Source of the DNA: Nocardia ignorata NBRC 108230
GTDB taxonomy: Bacteria > Actinomycetota > Actinomycetes > Mycobacteriales > Mycobacteriaceae
Direction: 5' to 3'
DNA: 64,000 nucleotides
Assembly (NCBI RefSeq): GCF_001612905.1
Contig: NZ_BDBI01000010.1
Span: 1-64,000 of the forward strand
Of the stretch, positions 45,831 through 54,106 are shown in pieces (within the stretch, counting starts at the first letter, position 1; each line of letters begins with the position of its first letter). Under the pieces are notes generated by a model. It saw only the letters and a program-made list of their open reading frames with translations. It made no database searches and was not told where the DNA came from. A program made the position numbers and the translations under genes.

Positions 45831-45847
45831 GAGGGCAAAGGACCCTC

Positions 45848-46096
45848 TTAGATGCCAGCGGCCTTGGCCTCGGCCAGCGAACCAACCGGCGGGGAGGTGT
45901 AGGTTCCACCGATGTGGCCAGCGAGGCGCTGCTGAACGGCCTGGTTGACCAGGTCCTTCAGCGAATTGTTCTGGAGGGTGCTGATGTCACCGATAGAGAT
46001 TGACTCGATGTCGGCAACGGACAGATTCTGAACCGCCTCGTACCACTCGCCCTGCGGCAGTTCGGATTCGATTTTCTTGACTTCTGAAGGCAGCAT
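45848..46096 (-). CDS. Probable RiPP precursor peptide (82 residues)
   Basis: ATG 46096 is preceded by GGAAAGG at good spacing. The first 60 residues form an acidic, amphipathic leader (E-L-P-Q-G-E-W-Y-E-A, then L-V-N-Q-A-V-Q-Q-R-L). The last 23 are glycine- and small-residue-rich: H-I-G-G-T-Y-T-S-P-P-V-G-S-L-A-E-A-K-A-A-G-I. There is no cysteine, which rules out lanthipeptide or sactipeptide chemistry. Tyr66-Thr-Ser68 fits the aromatic-x-x pattern used by FxsB-type cyclophane maturases, with serine third as in FxSxx precursors. It is the first gene of the minus-strand operon and is followed by two hairpins. I do not recognise the family; the assignment rests on size, composition and neighbours. 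Confidence 0.72.
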   Translation of the reverse strand: MLPSEVKKIESELPQGEWYEAVQNLSVADIESISIGDISTLQNNSLKDLVNQAVQQRLAGHIGGTYTSPPVGSLAEAKAAGI

Positions 46097-46112
46097 GTCA
46101 GCCCTTTCCAAA

Positions 46113-46134
46113 CGGGATATCGGGATATTCCCGA
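46113..46134 (-). promoter_or_regulatory. Tandem and partly palindromic repeat upstream of the precursor gene
   Basis: CGGGATAT occurs twice in tandem (46113-46120 and 46121-46128), and with the following TCCCG it makes an imperfect inverted repeat. It lies 17 bases upstream of the precursor start, where it could be an operator or part of the ribosome-loading region. Confidence 0.35.
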
Positions 46135-46439
46135 CACAAATGAATCTATAGCCCGGCAAACTGAATTGCCAGCAGTTCTTGGGATGCTGGCCGGAAGCGG
46201 TCAGACAACGGCGCTGAGTCAGCTGTCGGCGACCATGCGGCGGTTCGATGAACTCGAAACCAACCAGCCTGTCGTCAACCCGCTCCTCAAGGCCTGGGCC
46301 CTCCTGTGACGCTTCGATCCGAGTAGGCCTCGCTGACCGGCAGGATGCGTCCCACGTCCTGGCGGTCAGCGAGGTGGCGGTTGGCTGATCGGGATGGTCG
46401 ACGTGGCCCGGCTCGGTCGAGTCTCGGCGTAGCCGCCGT

Positions 46440-47075
46440 TTAGCCAGCCTTCGCGTAGGTCTTGCGAAACCCGCGCCGGCTCCGGAGAATGTATGTCGTT
46501 TGGTGCAATGCTTTTCTCCCGCTAGTTGCGTAGACCGTCGGCGAACCGACTGGTCGCGTGCAGCTGGGCGAACGCGGCCAAGCTGAGCCAGATCCAGCGG
46601 TCGGCCACGCACCTGCACGCGAGTCCAGCCGAGAGTTTGCTGAACTGCCGGAGGTGTGCTCAATATCGAAGTGGCGCAGAAACATTCGCCAGCGAAGATC
46701 GACGTCTTCGACCGCGGCGCCGACATCAGACATCGCGACCGTGTGGATGGAGAACCGGAGCGTGGACCAGGCGCAGCAGTGAGTGCACGTGACGCTGGAG
46801 GAGTTCTCGCCGGTGATGGCGTTCCAGATCTTGGGGGCGGCAAGGACACCCGTAGCGAGTTCATCAACCACCATCCTGCAGGCCTGCTGTCAACGGATGT
46901 CCAGCTGATGCGCGGCTCGGGTAGCCACACTGCCCCGCGATCGCACTGGGCCGGTTGTTCTTCGCGGCCAGATGGGATTCCTCAAGGCCTTCCCAGTCCC
47001 AGCCAGGTTCAAAGGCCGGTTCAGCGTAGAGCTTCCGTCCCCGACTTCGCCTGAGAGCCGGCGATCCGTGCGATG
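46440..47075 (-). pseudogene. DDE-type transposase relic with frameshifts
   Basis: Minus-strand pieces in different frames spell W-R-M-F-L-R-H-F-D-I-E-H-T, then Q-Q-T-L-G-W-T-R-V-Q-V-R, then R-R-G-F-R-K-T-Y-A-K-A-G before a stop. These are the C-terminal landmarks of a large actinobacterial IS4-like/IS701-like transposase group. The catalytic glutamate (I-E-H-T) survives but the frame is broken at least twice. It separates the precursor operon from the tyrosyl-tRNA synthetase. Confidence 0.72.
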
Positions 47076-47165
47076 GCACGCCGTACGGTGCTCGGCGATT
47101 ACCGCACGGGGCCGTTGGTCGGGCAGGCTAGGGGCTGACAAATGTCAATTCAACTAGGGGTAGCT

Positions 47166-48131
47166 GTGACTGACATCGTGGATGAACTGCAGTGGCGTGG
47201 CCAGTTGGCTCATACGACTGATCTGGATGAACTCCGTGCGGTACTTGCTGACGGTCCGGTCACGTTCTATTTTGGGTTCGACCCAACGGCACCCAGTCTT
47301 CATGTCGGCAACCTCGTTCAAGTTACTGCCATGCGACGTCTACAGCTGGCCGGGCACAAGCCCCTCGCGCTAGTGGGCGGGGCCACCGGTTTGATCGGCG
47401 ATCCCAGCGGACGCTCGACCGAGCGCCAGTTGAACTCCACGGAGATCGTGGCCGAATGGGTAAATCGGATCCAGGACCAAGTGTCGAGATTCTTGTCCTT
47501 CGAGGGTGAGAACGCCGCCCGGATGGTCAATAACCTTGACTGGGCCGATCCGATGTCGGCCATCAACTTCTTGCGGGATGTCGGCACACATTTTCCAGTC
47601 AACAAGATGCTGGCGCGTGAGGTCGTGGCCTCCCGGTTGGAGACTGGCCTGTCCTTCACTGAATTCTCCTACCAGTTGCTCCAGGGCATGGACTTCCTCG
47701 AGCTGCACCGCCGCTTCGGATGTGTACTCCAGGGCGGCGGGAGCGACCAGTGGGGCAACCTCACCGCTGGCACGGACCTGATCCGCAGGGTCACTGGCAA
47801 TCACGTGCACGCGATCTCTACCCCGCTGCTGACCAAGCCCGACGGCACCAAGTACGGCAAGACGGCCGGTGGCGCGATCTGGCTCGACCCCGAGCTGACC
47901 TCTCCGGATGCATTCTTCCAGTACTGGATCAATGTGGGTGACAACGAGGTCAGCAAACTGCTGCGTACTTTTAGCTTCAAGCCGCGGGAGGAGATCGAGG
48001 ATCTGGAGAAACGGTCGGCTGCGCGTCCTGAGGCCCGGATCGGCCAGCTCGCGCTCGCTGAGGAGCTCACCACACTGGTTCACGGTGCCCAAAAGATGGA
48101 GAAGGCGATCGCAGCATCACAACGCTGTTAG
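47166..48131 (+). CDS. tyrS: Tyrosyl-tRNA synthetase lacking the C-terminal S4 domain
   Basis: 321 residues from GTG 47166 (AGGGG upstream). The class I signatures are intact: His46-V-G-N for HIGH and K-Y-G-K-T for KMSKS, with the tyrosine pocket G-Q and Q-G-G-S-D-Q-W-G-N. The normal enzyme has about 420 residues; this one stops after E-E-L-T-T-L-V-H-G-A-Q-K-M-E-K-A-I, at the linker to the S4 RNA-binding domain, and no S4 remnant is visible in any frame downstream. From studies of truncated Bacillus TyrRS, such a core makes tyrosyl-AMP but charges tRNA very poorly. It may be a tyrosine-activating enzyme, a resistance copy, or a gene cut by a mobile element. Confidence 0.85.
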   Translation: MTDIVDELQWRGQLAHTTDLDELRAVLADGPVTFYFGFDPTAPSLHVGNLVQVTAMRRLQLAGHKPLALVGGATGLIGDPSGRSTERQLNSTEIVAEWVNRIQDQVSRFLSFEGENAARMVNNLDWADPMSAINFLRDVGTHFPVNKMLAREVVASRLETGLSFTEFSYQLLQGMDFLELHRRFGCVLQGGGSDQWGNLTAGTDLIRRVTGNHVHAISTPLLTKPDGTKYGKTAGGAIWLDPELTSPDAFFQYWINVGDNEVSKLLRTFSFKPREEIEDLEKRSAARPEARIGQLALAEELTTLVHGAQKMEKAIAASQRC

Positions 48132-48302
48132 GGGCTCCAGCCGCGACCGCCGGCGTGCCATTGCGCAGTTGTGACACTGGGACGAAACTAGTCGCAATGA
48201 GTCGCAGCGTTGCGCCGCAGACTGCGTGAGATCGTCGACTGTGATCTCCTCATCCGGCAGGCGCTTCTGCGCAGGCCGAAGCCTTGAGCGCGCAGGATGG
48301 TG

Positions 48303-48333
48303 ACTTATTCTCGCTCGCTGAGCGAGAATAAGT
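48303..48333. repeat. Perfect inverted repeat with 14-bp arms
   Basis: ACTTATTCTCGCTC (48303-48316) and GAGCGAGAATAAGT (48320-48333) pair without mismatch around GCT. No T-run follows. It lies 170 bases after the truncated tyrosyl-tRNA synthetase and could be a recombination site, the end of a mobile element or a large operator. Confidence 0.7.
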
Positions 48334-49247
48334 TGCCCATCAGTCAAGTTAGTCAACGACATGCCGCCACTTCCGCGGAACGTACGCGGGCCTCCCGTCG
48401 GAGAATCCTGTCCAGCGCTGCCGCGTCCTCACTCGGGCTGCCACCAGACACTGTTCTTAGAACTGTCGCAGCTCTTTGCATTTAGACCTTCCCTGCGGAC
48501 TATTCGATGCGGATCTCGCACGAGGCGATCTATAGGCGTTGCCCATCGTTGACTGGGGATTAGATACGACGCGCCTCATCCGCCCGCTTTCGCATCGGGC
48601 GGGTGCTGTGCGCACCTATATCCGTGGGTGGGCAGGAACGTTGGCCGACCAGGCAATCAGGACCAGTCTTGTCCCGCCGAGACTCGCGATCGTGCCACTG
48701 CTGACACCGCGGAGGCAACTTGATCTTCGGTCGGGAGAGCTCCTCGATCGGGGCACTGACCGAACGGGACACCTGATCCACTGTGCTGCTGTGCTTCTCC
48801 CACGCCTACCGAAAGGCACCCATCTCAGTCGACGCGCCGCCGTAGACGACCACACGGCACTGATCGGTCACTCCCAACCGGCGGCGGAAGGTTTTCGGCT
48901 GGGCAACTCCAGGTGCCGGCGGCTGGTTGGAGTGAAGCAGTACGCGTCGATTCGCCTTCGCGACGACTGTTCGTAGGCTGGCGCCGGGATCGGTTGACCG
49001 CAATAGGACATATATCGCAACACGGTTGGCGAGTCCCTAAACACGTTGTACAAGAAGGTATCAGGATTCGTTGTCGAGTACCGCTGAAGTTGTTCGTACG
49101 ACTTCTGATTCAACAAATCAAGTGAGGACTTTTCCGGGCGGCGATGGCCAGACCACCCTGGCAGTCCCGAGTCGACTTTGACCAACACACCCGAGGCCAC
49201 CGCCGCCGCAAGGCGTAGCCTCGCGAAATGGCAAGCAAGGAACAACA
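48334..49247. other. About 0.9 kb without a recognisable gene
   Basis: Frames on both strands lack domains and good starts. The stretch contains AT-richer patches typical of decayed or intergenic DNA. The promoter of the UDP-glucose dehydrogenase gene should lie in its last 100 bases. Confidence 0.4.
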
Positions 49248-50549
49248 ATGCGAATCGCTGTCTACGGTATGGGCTACCTGGGCGTAACCCATGCGGCGTG
49301 CATGGCCGAGCTTGGGCACGACGTGATCGGCGTCGAGATCGATACTGCCAAGCTCGCCAAGCTTCACGCTGGCGAAGTCCCCTTCTACGAACCGGATCTG
49401 CCAAGGTTGCTGTTGGACAACATAGAAGCTGGCCGGCTACGGTTCACCGACTCCTATGCTGAGGCGGCCGTGTGGGGCCCAGCTCATTTCATTACTGTCG
49501 GCACTCCGCAGCGCAAAGGCGAATACGCTGCTGACACGTCCTATGTCGAGACAGTAGTGGAGTCACTCCTACCACTGCTCGACTCCGATGCAGTCATCTT
49601 TGGCAAATCGACAGTGCCGGTCGGCACTGCGGGCCGACTAGCCCAACGTGCCGCGGAGCTTGCCGACGTCGATATCGATGTTGAGATCTGTTGGAACCCC
49701 GAGTTTTTGCGTGAAGGACACGCCGTCGCCGACACCCTGCGTCCGGACCGACTGGTGGTAGGCGTGCGTTCCGGCGGACGTGCCGAGGAGATGGCGCGAG
49801 AGATCTATGCCAGCATGCTCGCCGCGCACACACCTTTTCTAGTCACCGACCTGCCGACGGCTGAGCTGGTCAAGACATCAGCGAATGCCTTTTTGGCAAC
49901 TAAGATCTCGTTCATCAACGCGGTCGCTGGTGTATGCGAGGCCGTCGGCGCGGACGTGGTCGCCGTCGCCGATGCGATAGGATACGACCAGCGGATCGGG
50001 CGCCGGTTTCTCGATGCCGGACTCGGTTTCGGCGGCGGCTGCCTCCCTAAAGACATCCGGGCGTTCATGGCACGTGCCGGAGAGGTCGGCGCCGATCATC
50101 TGCTGACGTTGTTACGCGAGGTGGACTCGATCAACATGCGGCGTCGCACTCGGGTGGTCGATATCGTCCGCGAAGTGTGCGGGAGCCTGATCGGCGCCCG
50201 AATCGCTGTCCTTGGCGCGGCATTCAAACCCGAATCCGACGATGTGCGCGACTCACCCGCTCTCAACGTGGCCGGGCAGCTCCAACTGCAGGGCGCCAAT
50301 GTCACCGTCTATGACCCCCGGGCCATGGACAACTCACGGCGCATCTTCCCGACCCTGGACTATGCCACCTCTGCGTTGGAGGCGTGCGCGAAGGCGGACG
50401 CAGTACTCGTGCTCACAGAGTGGACCGAATTCATCGACCTCAACCCGCTCGACGTTAGTGCTGTCGCCCGAGGACGTCACATCATCGATGGCAGGCAGTG
50501 TTTGAACCAGGCGGATTGGGCAACGGCAGGCTGGACTTACCACACCTGA
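49248..50549 (+). CDS. ugd: UDP-glucose 6-dehydrogenase family protein
   Basis: 433 residues with AAGGA before the ATG. The N-terminal NAD motif is G-M-G-Y-L-G-V-T-H-A, followed by V-G-T-P-Q-R-K-G, S-T-V-P-V-G-T, N-P-E-F-L-R-E-G and the catalytic cysteine in G-F-G-G-G-C-L-P-K-D. The C-terminal UDP-binding domain has A-F-K-P-E-S-D-D-V-R-D-S-P. The product is UDP-glucuronate (or GDP-mannuronate in close relatives). It is on the opposite strand from the precursor operon and about 3 kb upstream of it, but it would make the substrate of the ArnA-like decarboxylase encoded there. Confidence 0.92.
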   Translation: MRIAVYGMGYLGVTHAACMAELGHDVIGVEIDTAKLAKLHAGEVPFYEPDLPRLLLDNIEAGRLRFTDSYAEAAVWGPAHFITVGTPQRKGEYAADTSYVETVVESLLPLLDSDAVIFGKSTVPVGTAGRLAQRAAELADVDIDVEICWNPEFLREGHAVADTLRPDRLVVGVRSGGRAEEMAREIYASMLAAHTPFLVTDLPTAELVKTSANAFLATKISFINAVAGVCEAVGADVVAVADAIGYDQRIGRRFLDAGLGFGGGCLPKDIRAFMARAGEVGADHLLTLLREVDSINMRRRTRVVDIVREVCGSLIGARIAVLGAAFKPESDDVRDSPALNVAGQLQLQGANVTVYDPRAMDNSRRIFPTLDYATSALEACAKADAVLVLTEWTEFIDLNPLDVSAVARGRHIIDGRQCLNQADWATAGWTYHT

Positions 50550-51008
50550 GCCTAGTGGGGTGCTTCCAAAGCCTCGCCAAGTTGATCGGGACCGTACGCG
50601 CGCAACGCCGCCGTAGTAGTCGGGGTCAGCGAGCTTCGCACCCAATTTCCGTTGGCTCGGATTGGGGACCCGATGACTCAACCGCGCTCTGCCAACCACC
50701 GTGCAGGTGCCACAGCCGTGTCTGCGCAATCGCATCAAGGATTTCCGCCGGCAGCTCGAATGACACCCGCAGCACCTGAGCTACGCGGCCATAGCAGGGC
50801 TCGGCACAGGCCAGTCATGCCCAACCTTCACCAGCGATCGACGGCGCGCAGGCCATCACCAGTGCGGCCCCGGACAAGATCACGGCCAACTACATTCACA
50901 TCGTCCGTCACCGCACATCGGAACCGCGACAACAAGAGGTACGCAGACGGGATCCATCAAACCCACAACCAAAACGGGGAGTTGTGCGGGCCTGACCTGC
51001 TATTTCTG
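50550..51008. other. No gene recognised
   Basis: No domain or start signal was found on either strand between the UDP-glucose dehydrogenase gene and the tRNA fragment. Confidence 0.4.
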
Positions 51009-51046
51009 TGGAGCTAAGGGGATTCGAACCCCTGACCCCCACTCGG
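51009..51046 (-). other. 3' fragment of a tRNA-Ala gene (possible attachment site)
   Basis: On the minus strand the sequence ends GGGGTCAGGGGTTCGAATCC followed by CCTTAGCTCCA. This is the T-arm and acceptor strand of an actinobacterial tRNA-Ala. The matching 5' half (acceptor GGGGCTA, D-arm and full anticodon arm) is absent upstream, so it is not a gene. tRNA 3' ends are the usual footprints of integrase-mediated insertion. Confidence 0.75.
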
Positions 51047-51222
51047 CAGTTCACAACCTCCGATGATCACCACCACACCCGCCTACAGCCCGTAGTCAGC
51101 TTCGATTCTTGACTGACCGGAAGTCTTCGACGCTAGCGCGTTTCAAAGTCCGCGGCCTTGGTAAGTCCGCCGAATCCTGCCCCGACGACGACCACCGGTG
51201 CGCCGTCATGGCCACGCCCAAT

Positions 51223-52090
51223 TGATCACCGACCGGGTCGCGGTGGGCCTGGGTGGGTTCGGCCAGCTGGTCCAGTGTTGCCACCAGTGCAGGTAGTCGG
51301 GGGCGGCCATCGGTGCGTCGAAGACGTCCAGGCTGATGCCGAATCCGTCGACCAACTCGCCCAGGTGTGCTCCCAGGTGTTGGCGGTGGCGGTGTAGTTC
51401 GCGGTGGACGCGCTGGGCACGCCGGGGTGTCATCCGCCGGTGGGCGGCGAACCAGGTCCCTCGCTGCAGGATTCCTTCCAGCGTGTAGACCGCGGTCGCG
51501 GATTCGAGCAGGCCTCGCGCGGTGTCGCCGTCGGCTATGGTCGCGCGAGTCGTTCGCTGGTGGCGGCGGCGAGTTCGACGGCGGCGGTATCGCGATCGAG
51601 CGCGGTTCCGGCCGCAGTGATGTTGTCGCGTCGCAGTCCGGCCGCTATGCTGGCCGCTCTGTCGATGAGCATCCGGATATACCAGGACAGATGCGATGGG
51701 GTGGCCGGCAGCGCCAAGGTGATGATGTCGAAGGAGGTGAGTTGTCCGGCTTGTTTCCACAGCAGCTGTGATTCGCCTTCGGCGGTGATGATTCCTTCGG
51801 TGTTGCCGATCCAGTCCTGGATCCAGTTGGTGCGCAACGATCCTTGGGCGCCGCTGCGTTGCCGGCAGGTCAACAGGACCTCGTGGGCGGTGTAGGCCAG
51901 TAGCTGTTTGATCAGCATCGACCACACCGATGAGCGGGTCACCCGCCGGTGCGGCCACGGCCATGTCCTGCACGCAGCGTCCAAGCACGCTGGTGGCGTA
52001 GGTCGCTGCCAGCACGGAGACCAGGTCGCGGCTGACCGTGCCCCGCTCAGCCATCAGGGTCCGGCCACCGGGTCGTTGCCGTGCATAGTT
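51223..52090 (-). pseudogene. Acyl-CoA oxidase/dehydrogenase C-terminal region, frameshifted
   Basis: One minus-strand frame reads Y-T-A-H-E-V-L-L-T-C-R-Q-R-S-G-A-Q-G, then G-I-I-T-A-E-G-E, landmarks of the acyl-CoA oxidase C-terminal half. After a frameshift near 51540, a second frame continues with Y-T-L-E-G-I-L-Q-R-G-T-W-F-A-A-H-R-R, L-V-D-G-F-G-I, D-A-P-M-A-A-P-D-Y-L and W-W-Q-H-W. The N-terminal FAD domain is missing. It is a remnant of a lipid-oxidation or natural-product gene. Confidence 0.7.
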
Positions 52091-52524
52091 GACCGTCACC
52101 GCCAACCCGGCCCGCGCACCGGCGGCGGACGCGCCCGAGTGCGGACCATAACCCCAGTCTGCACCCCCCTGACCAGATGTCGACCGTGCTGGCCACCCTC
52201 ACGCGAGGTGTGCCGGGTGGCTGCCAGACTCGGAAACTGGTGGTTTGATCATGGTGGGGTCGGCAGATCGCCACTGCTGGGAGAAGGAGACGACGACCAC
52301 GGTGCCGACGACTCCAGCCTCGCTTCGGCCAGGTAAGTCAAGCGTGTGCCGGGCCGGTCCCCGAGTTCGGTGATGACGGCATGAACGCGCTGGTGCATGT
52401 CTGGTTCGGTGCCGGGACCGCGGTGCGTAACGATGGACGATCGGATCACAGCCGGGTGCGAGCCCTTCTGAAGAGCCGTAAACAACGAGAAGCAACCAGG
52501 ATTCTGTGCGCGCCAAAGTCCTGA

Positions 52525-52542
52525 TCTACCAGTAGTTTTGGG
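52525..52542 (+). repeat. Right copy of the 18-bp direct repeat
   Basis: Identical to 587-604, same orientation, with diverged similarity on both sides. It lies between the acyl-CoA oxidase relic and an empty stretch before the SDR gene. Confidence 0.6.
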
Positions 52543-53081
52543 TACATTCGGGCAGCTTTGAGTCGATGCGAACCGACGCCGGGTAGTCGCAGGTTTTCAA
52601 ATCTTCCGCCAACCACCCTGCCCTGAGCGGGCGGTTGGCGCAGTAGACCGCTGAGTTAGAAATGCTTCATGACGATCCCGCCGTCAGCCCAGCACCAATG
52701 ACGTCCGCTGAATCAGACGGTGTGTGTAGTGGTCGAATCGCCCTCCGGACACAACGCTTTTTATTGATTTACCTCGCTGACCTGCACATATAGATGTAAG
52801 TCAAATCCGACTTCGAGCCGTGCTAGTTGCGAAACCGCAGGCAGGAGTTCGTGGGGGTTCATTACGGTTCTATCTGAGAGAGCCTCGAGAAGGCTGACAG
52901 CATCAGCGAATCATTGAGGCCATCTGCTGCAGAGGCATCAACCGATCGAGATCACAAACTCCCGATTAGGTCGGCCGCTTTGAAACTCGTCCCCTTGCAG
53001 CAATTGGACCGATCTGTGAACTCCGTCGACGTACGCAGTGCGACAGACCACCTGCTCGCTCGATAGCCGATGACCCGCGGG
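52543..53081. other. No gene recognised; AT-richer than its surroundings
   Basis: No frame carries a domain or start signal. A lower-GC patch around 52740-52810 may be promoter-like, but no gene follows it on the plus strand. Confidence 0.4.
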
Positions 53082-53942
53082 TCAGTCCGCCGCGACAGCG
53101 CATCGGCTATCGAGGCCGGTAAGCTCTTCCGAATATGCCCACAGCTGTGCGGCCAGCTCGAGATCCACCGCCTGCTTACGGAACGAACGCCAGGGGACAT
53201 GTCGTTCGAAGTAGGCGCCGTTGATCCAGCCCGCGTCGGCCGCCAGGTACACCAGTGGATCGGCACCGCGCTCTGGGCCGAGGAGCAGCTTCCGTACCGG
53301 ACGTGACCGGACGATCGCGCCCATCTTGTACGGTCCGTTGTCCCAGGCACCGGTGAGCACGGGGCCCGGATTGACTGCTGCGGTTGTCAGACCGGTGCCC
53401 GCGGTGCGGCGCGCCAATTCTCGTGTGAACAGAATATTCGCCATCTTGGTGTCGGCGTAGGCGGTGATCTGGTTGAACGGCCCGGTGACCGCGTTCACGC
53501 GATCCAGCCGCAATCGCGCGAAGCGGTGGTCCGAACTCGAGGTGTTCACTACCCGCGCCCGGGACATCTCCAACCGTTCACGCAGCAGGTTCGTGAGGAG
53601 AAACCCGGCGAGGTGGTTGACCTGGAAGGTCAACTCGTTGCCGTCGACAGTAGCCGTGCGTCCAGGCCAGGATCCACCCGCGTTGTTGAGGAGCGCGTCG
53701 ATCCTGTCGTAACGATCGAGCAATCTCGTGGCGAGCATGCGGACATCGTCCAAGCGGGTGAAGTCGGCCGTGAACGCCGTGCCTCCGATGCGCGCCGCCA
53801 CCGCGGAAGTCCGCTCCGGTGAGCGGCCGACAACTGCGACCTCGGCACCGCGCGTGGCCAGTTTCGCGGCGGCCGCGGAGCCGATACCCGCGCTCGCCCC
53901 TGTCACCACGATGGTCTTCCCGGTCAGATCCGACCCCTGCAT
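53082..53942 (-). CDS. Short-chain dehydrogenase/reductase
   Basis: 286 residues from ATG 53942, with GGAGGG upstream. The cofactor motif is T-G-A-S-A-G-I-G, then N-N-A-G, and the active site follows as S-S-S and Y-A-D-T-K (YxxxK). The layout resembles retinol-dehydrogenase/WW-oxidoreductase-type SDRs, with a long C-terminal tail. It may act on a lipid or steroid alcohol. An AT-rich element shared with three neighbouring transcription units lies about 40 bases upstream. Confidence 0.88.
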   Translation of the reverse strand: MQGSDLTGKTIVVTGASAGIGSAAAAKLATRGAEVAVVGRSPERTSAVAARIGGTAFTADFTRLDDVRMLATRLLDRYDRIDALLNNAGGSWPGRTATVDGNELTFQVNHLAGFLLTNLLRERLEMSRARVVNTSSSDHRFARLRLDRVNAVTGPFNQITAYADTKMANILFTRELARRTAGTGLTTAAVNPGPVLTGAWDNGPYKMGAIVRSRPVRKLLLGPERGADPLVYLAADAGWINGAYFERHVPWRSFRKQAVDLELAAQLWAYSEELTGLDSRCAVAAD

Positions 53943-53980
53943 GTATCCCTCCGGATGCGCACAACCAATCACTTTGCCGC

Positions 53981-53995
53981 ACAATATATTTCATT
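53981..53995 (-). promoter_or_regulatory. AT-rich element upstream of the SDR gene
   Basis: In the direction of transcription it reads ATGAAATATATTGT. Related elements lie upstream of the genes at 55220, 60318 (minus strand) and 60734; see the separate finding. Confidence 0.4.
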
Positions 53996-54106
53996 TATCA
54001 TCCCCTGTCGCGGCGAAACGATCCGCACACCGTGCCGCGAGCAGGTCGGACACGATGTGAGATGTCGCACAGGTAAGGCTCCACTTACCTCTGGCACACT
54101 TCCGTT

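Noticed and set aside
45848..46930. A 360-codon minus-strand frame containing the precursor
   Set aside because: The upstream part overlaps the broken transposase and is its shadow; GGAAAGG before ATG 46096 marks the real start of an 82-residue peptide.
51009..51085. A complete tRNA gene on the minus strand
   Set aside because: Only the T-arm and 3' acceptor strand are present; no matching 5' acceptor, D-arm or complete anticodon arm was found.
52249..52485. A 78-codon minus-strand frame with plausible protein composition
   Set aside because: No recognisable domain, no clear ribosome-binding site, and overlapping frames are equally open; not enough support for a gene.
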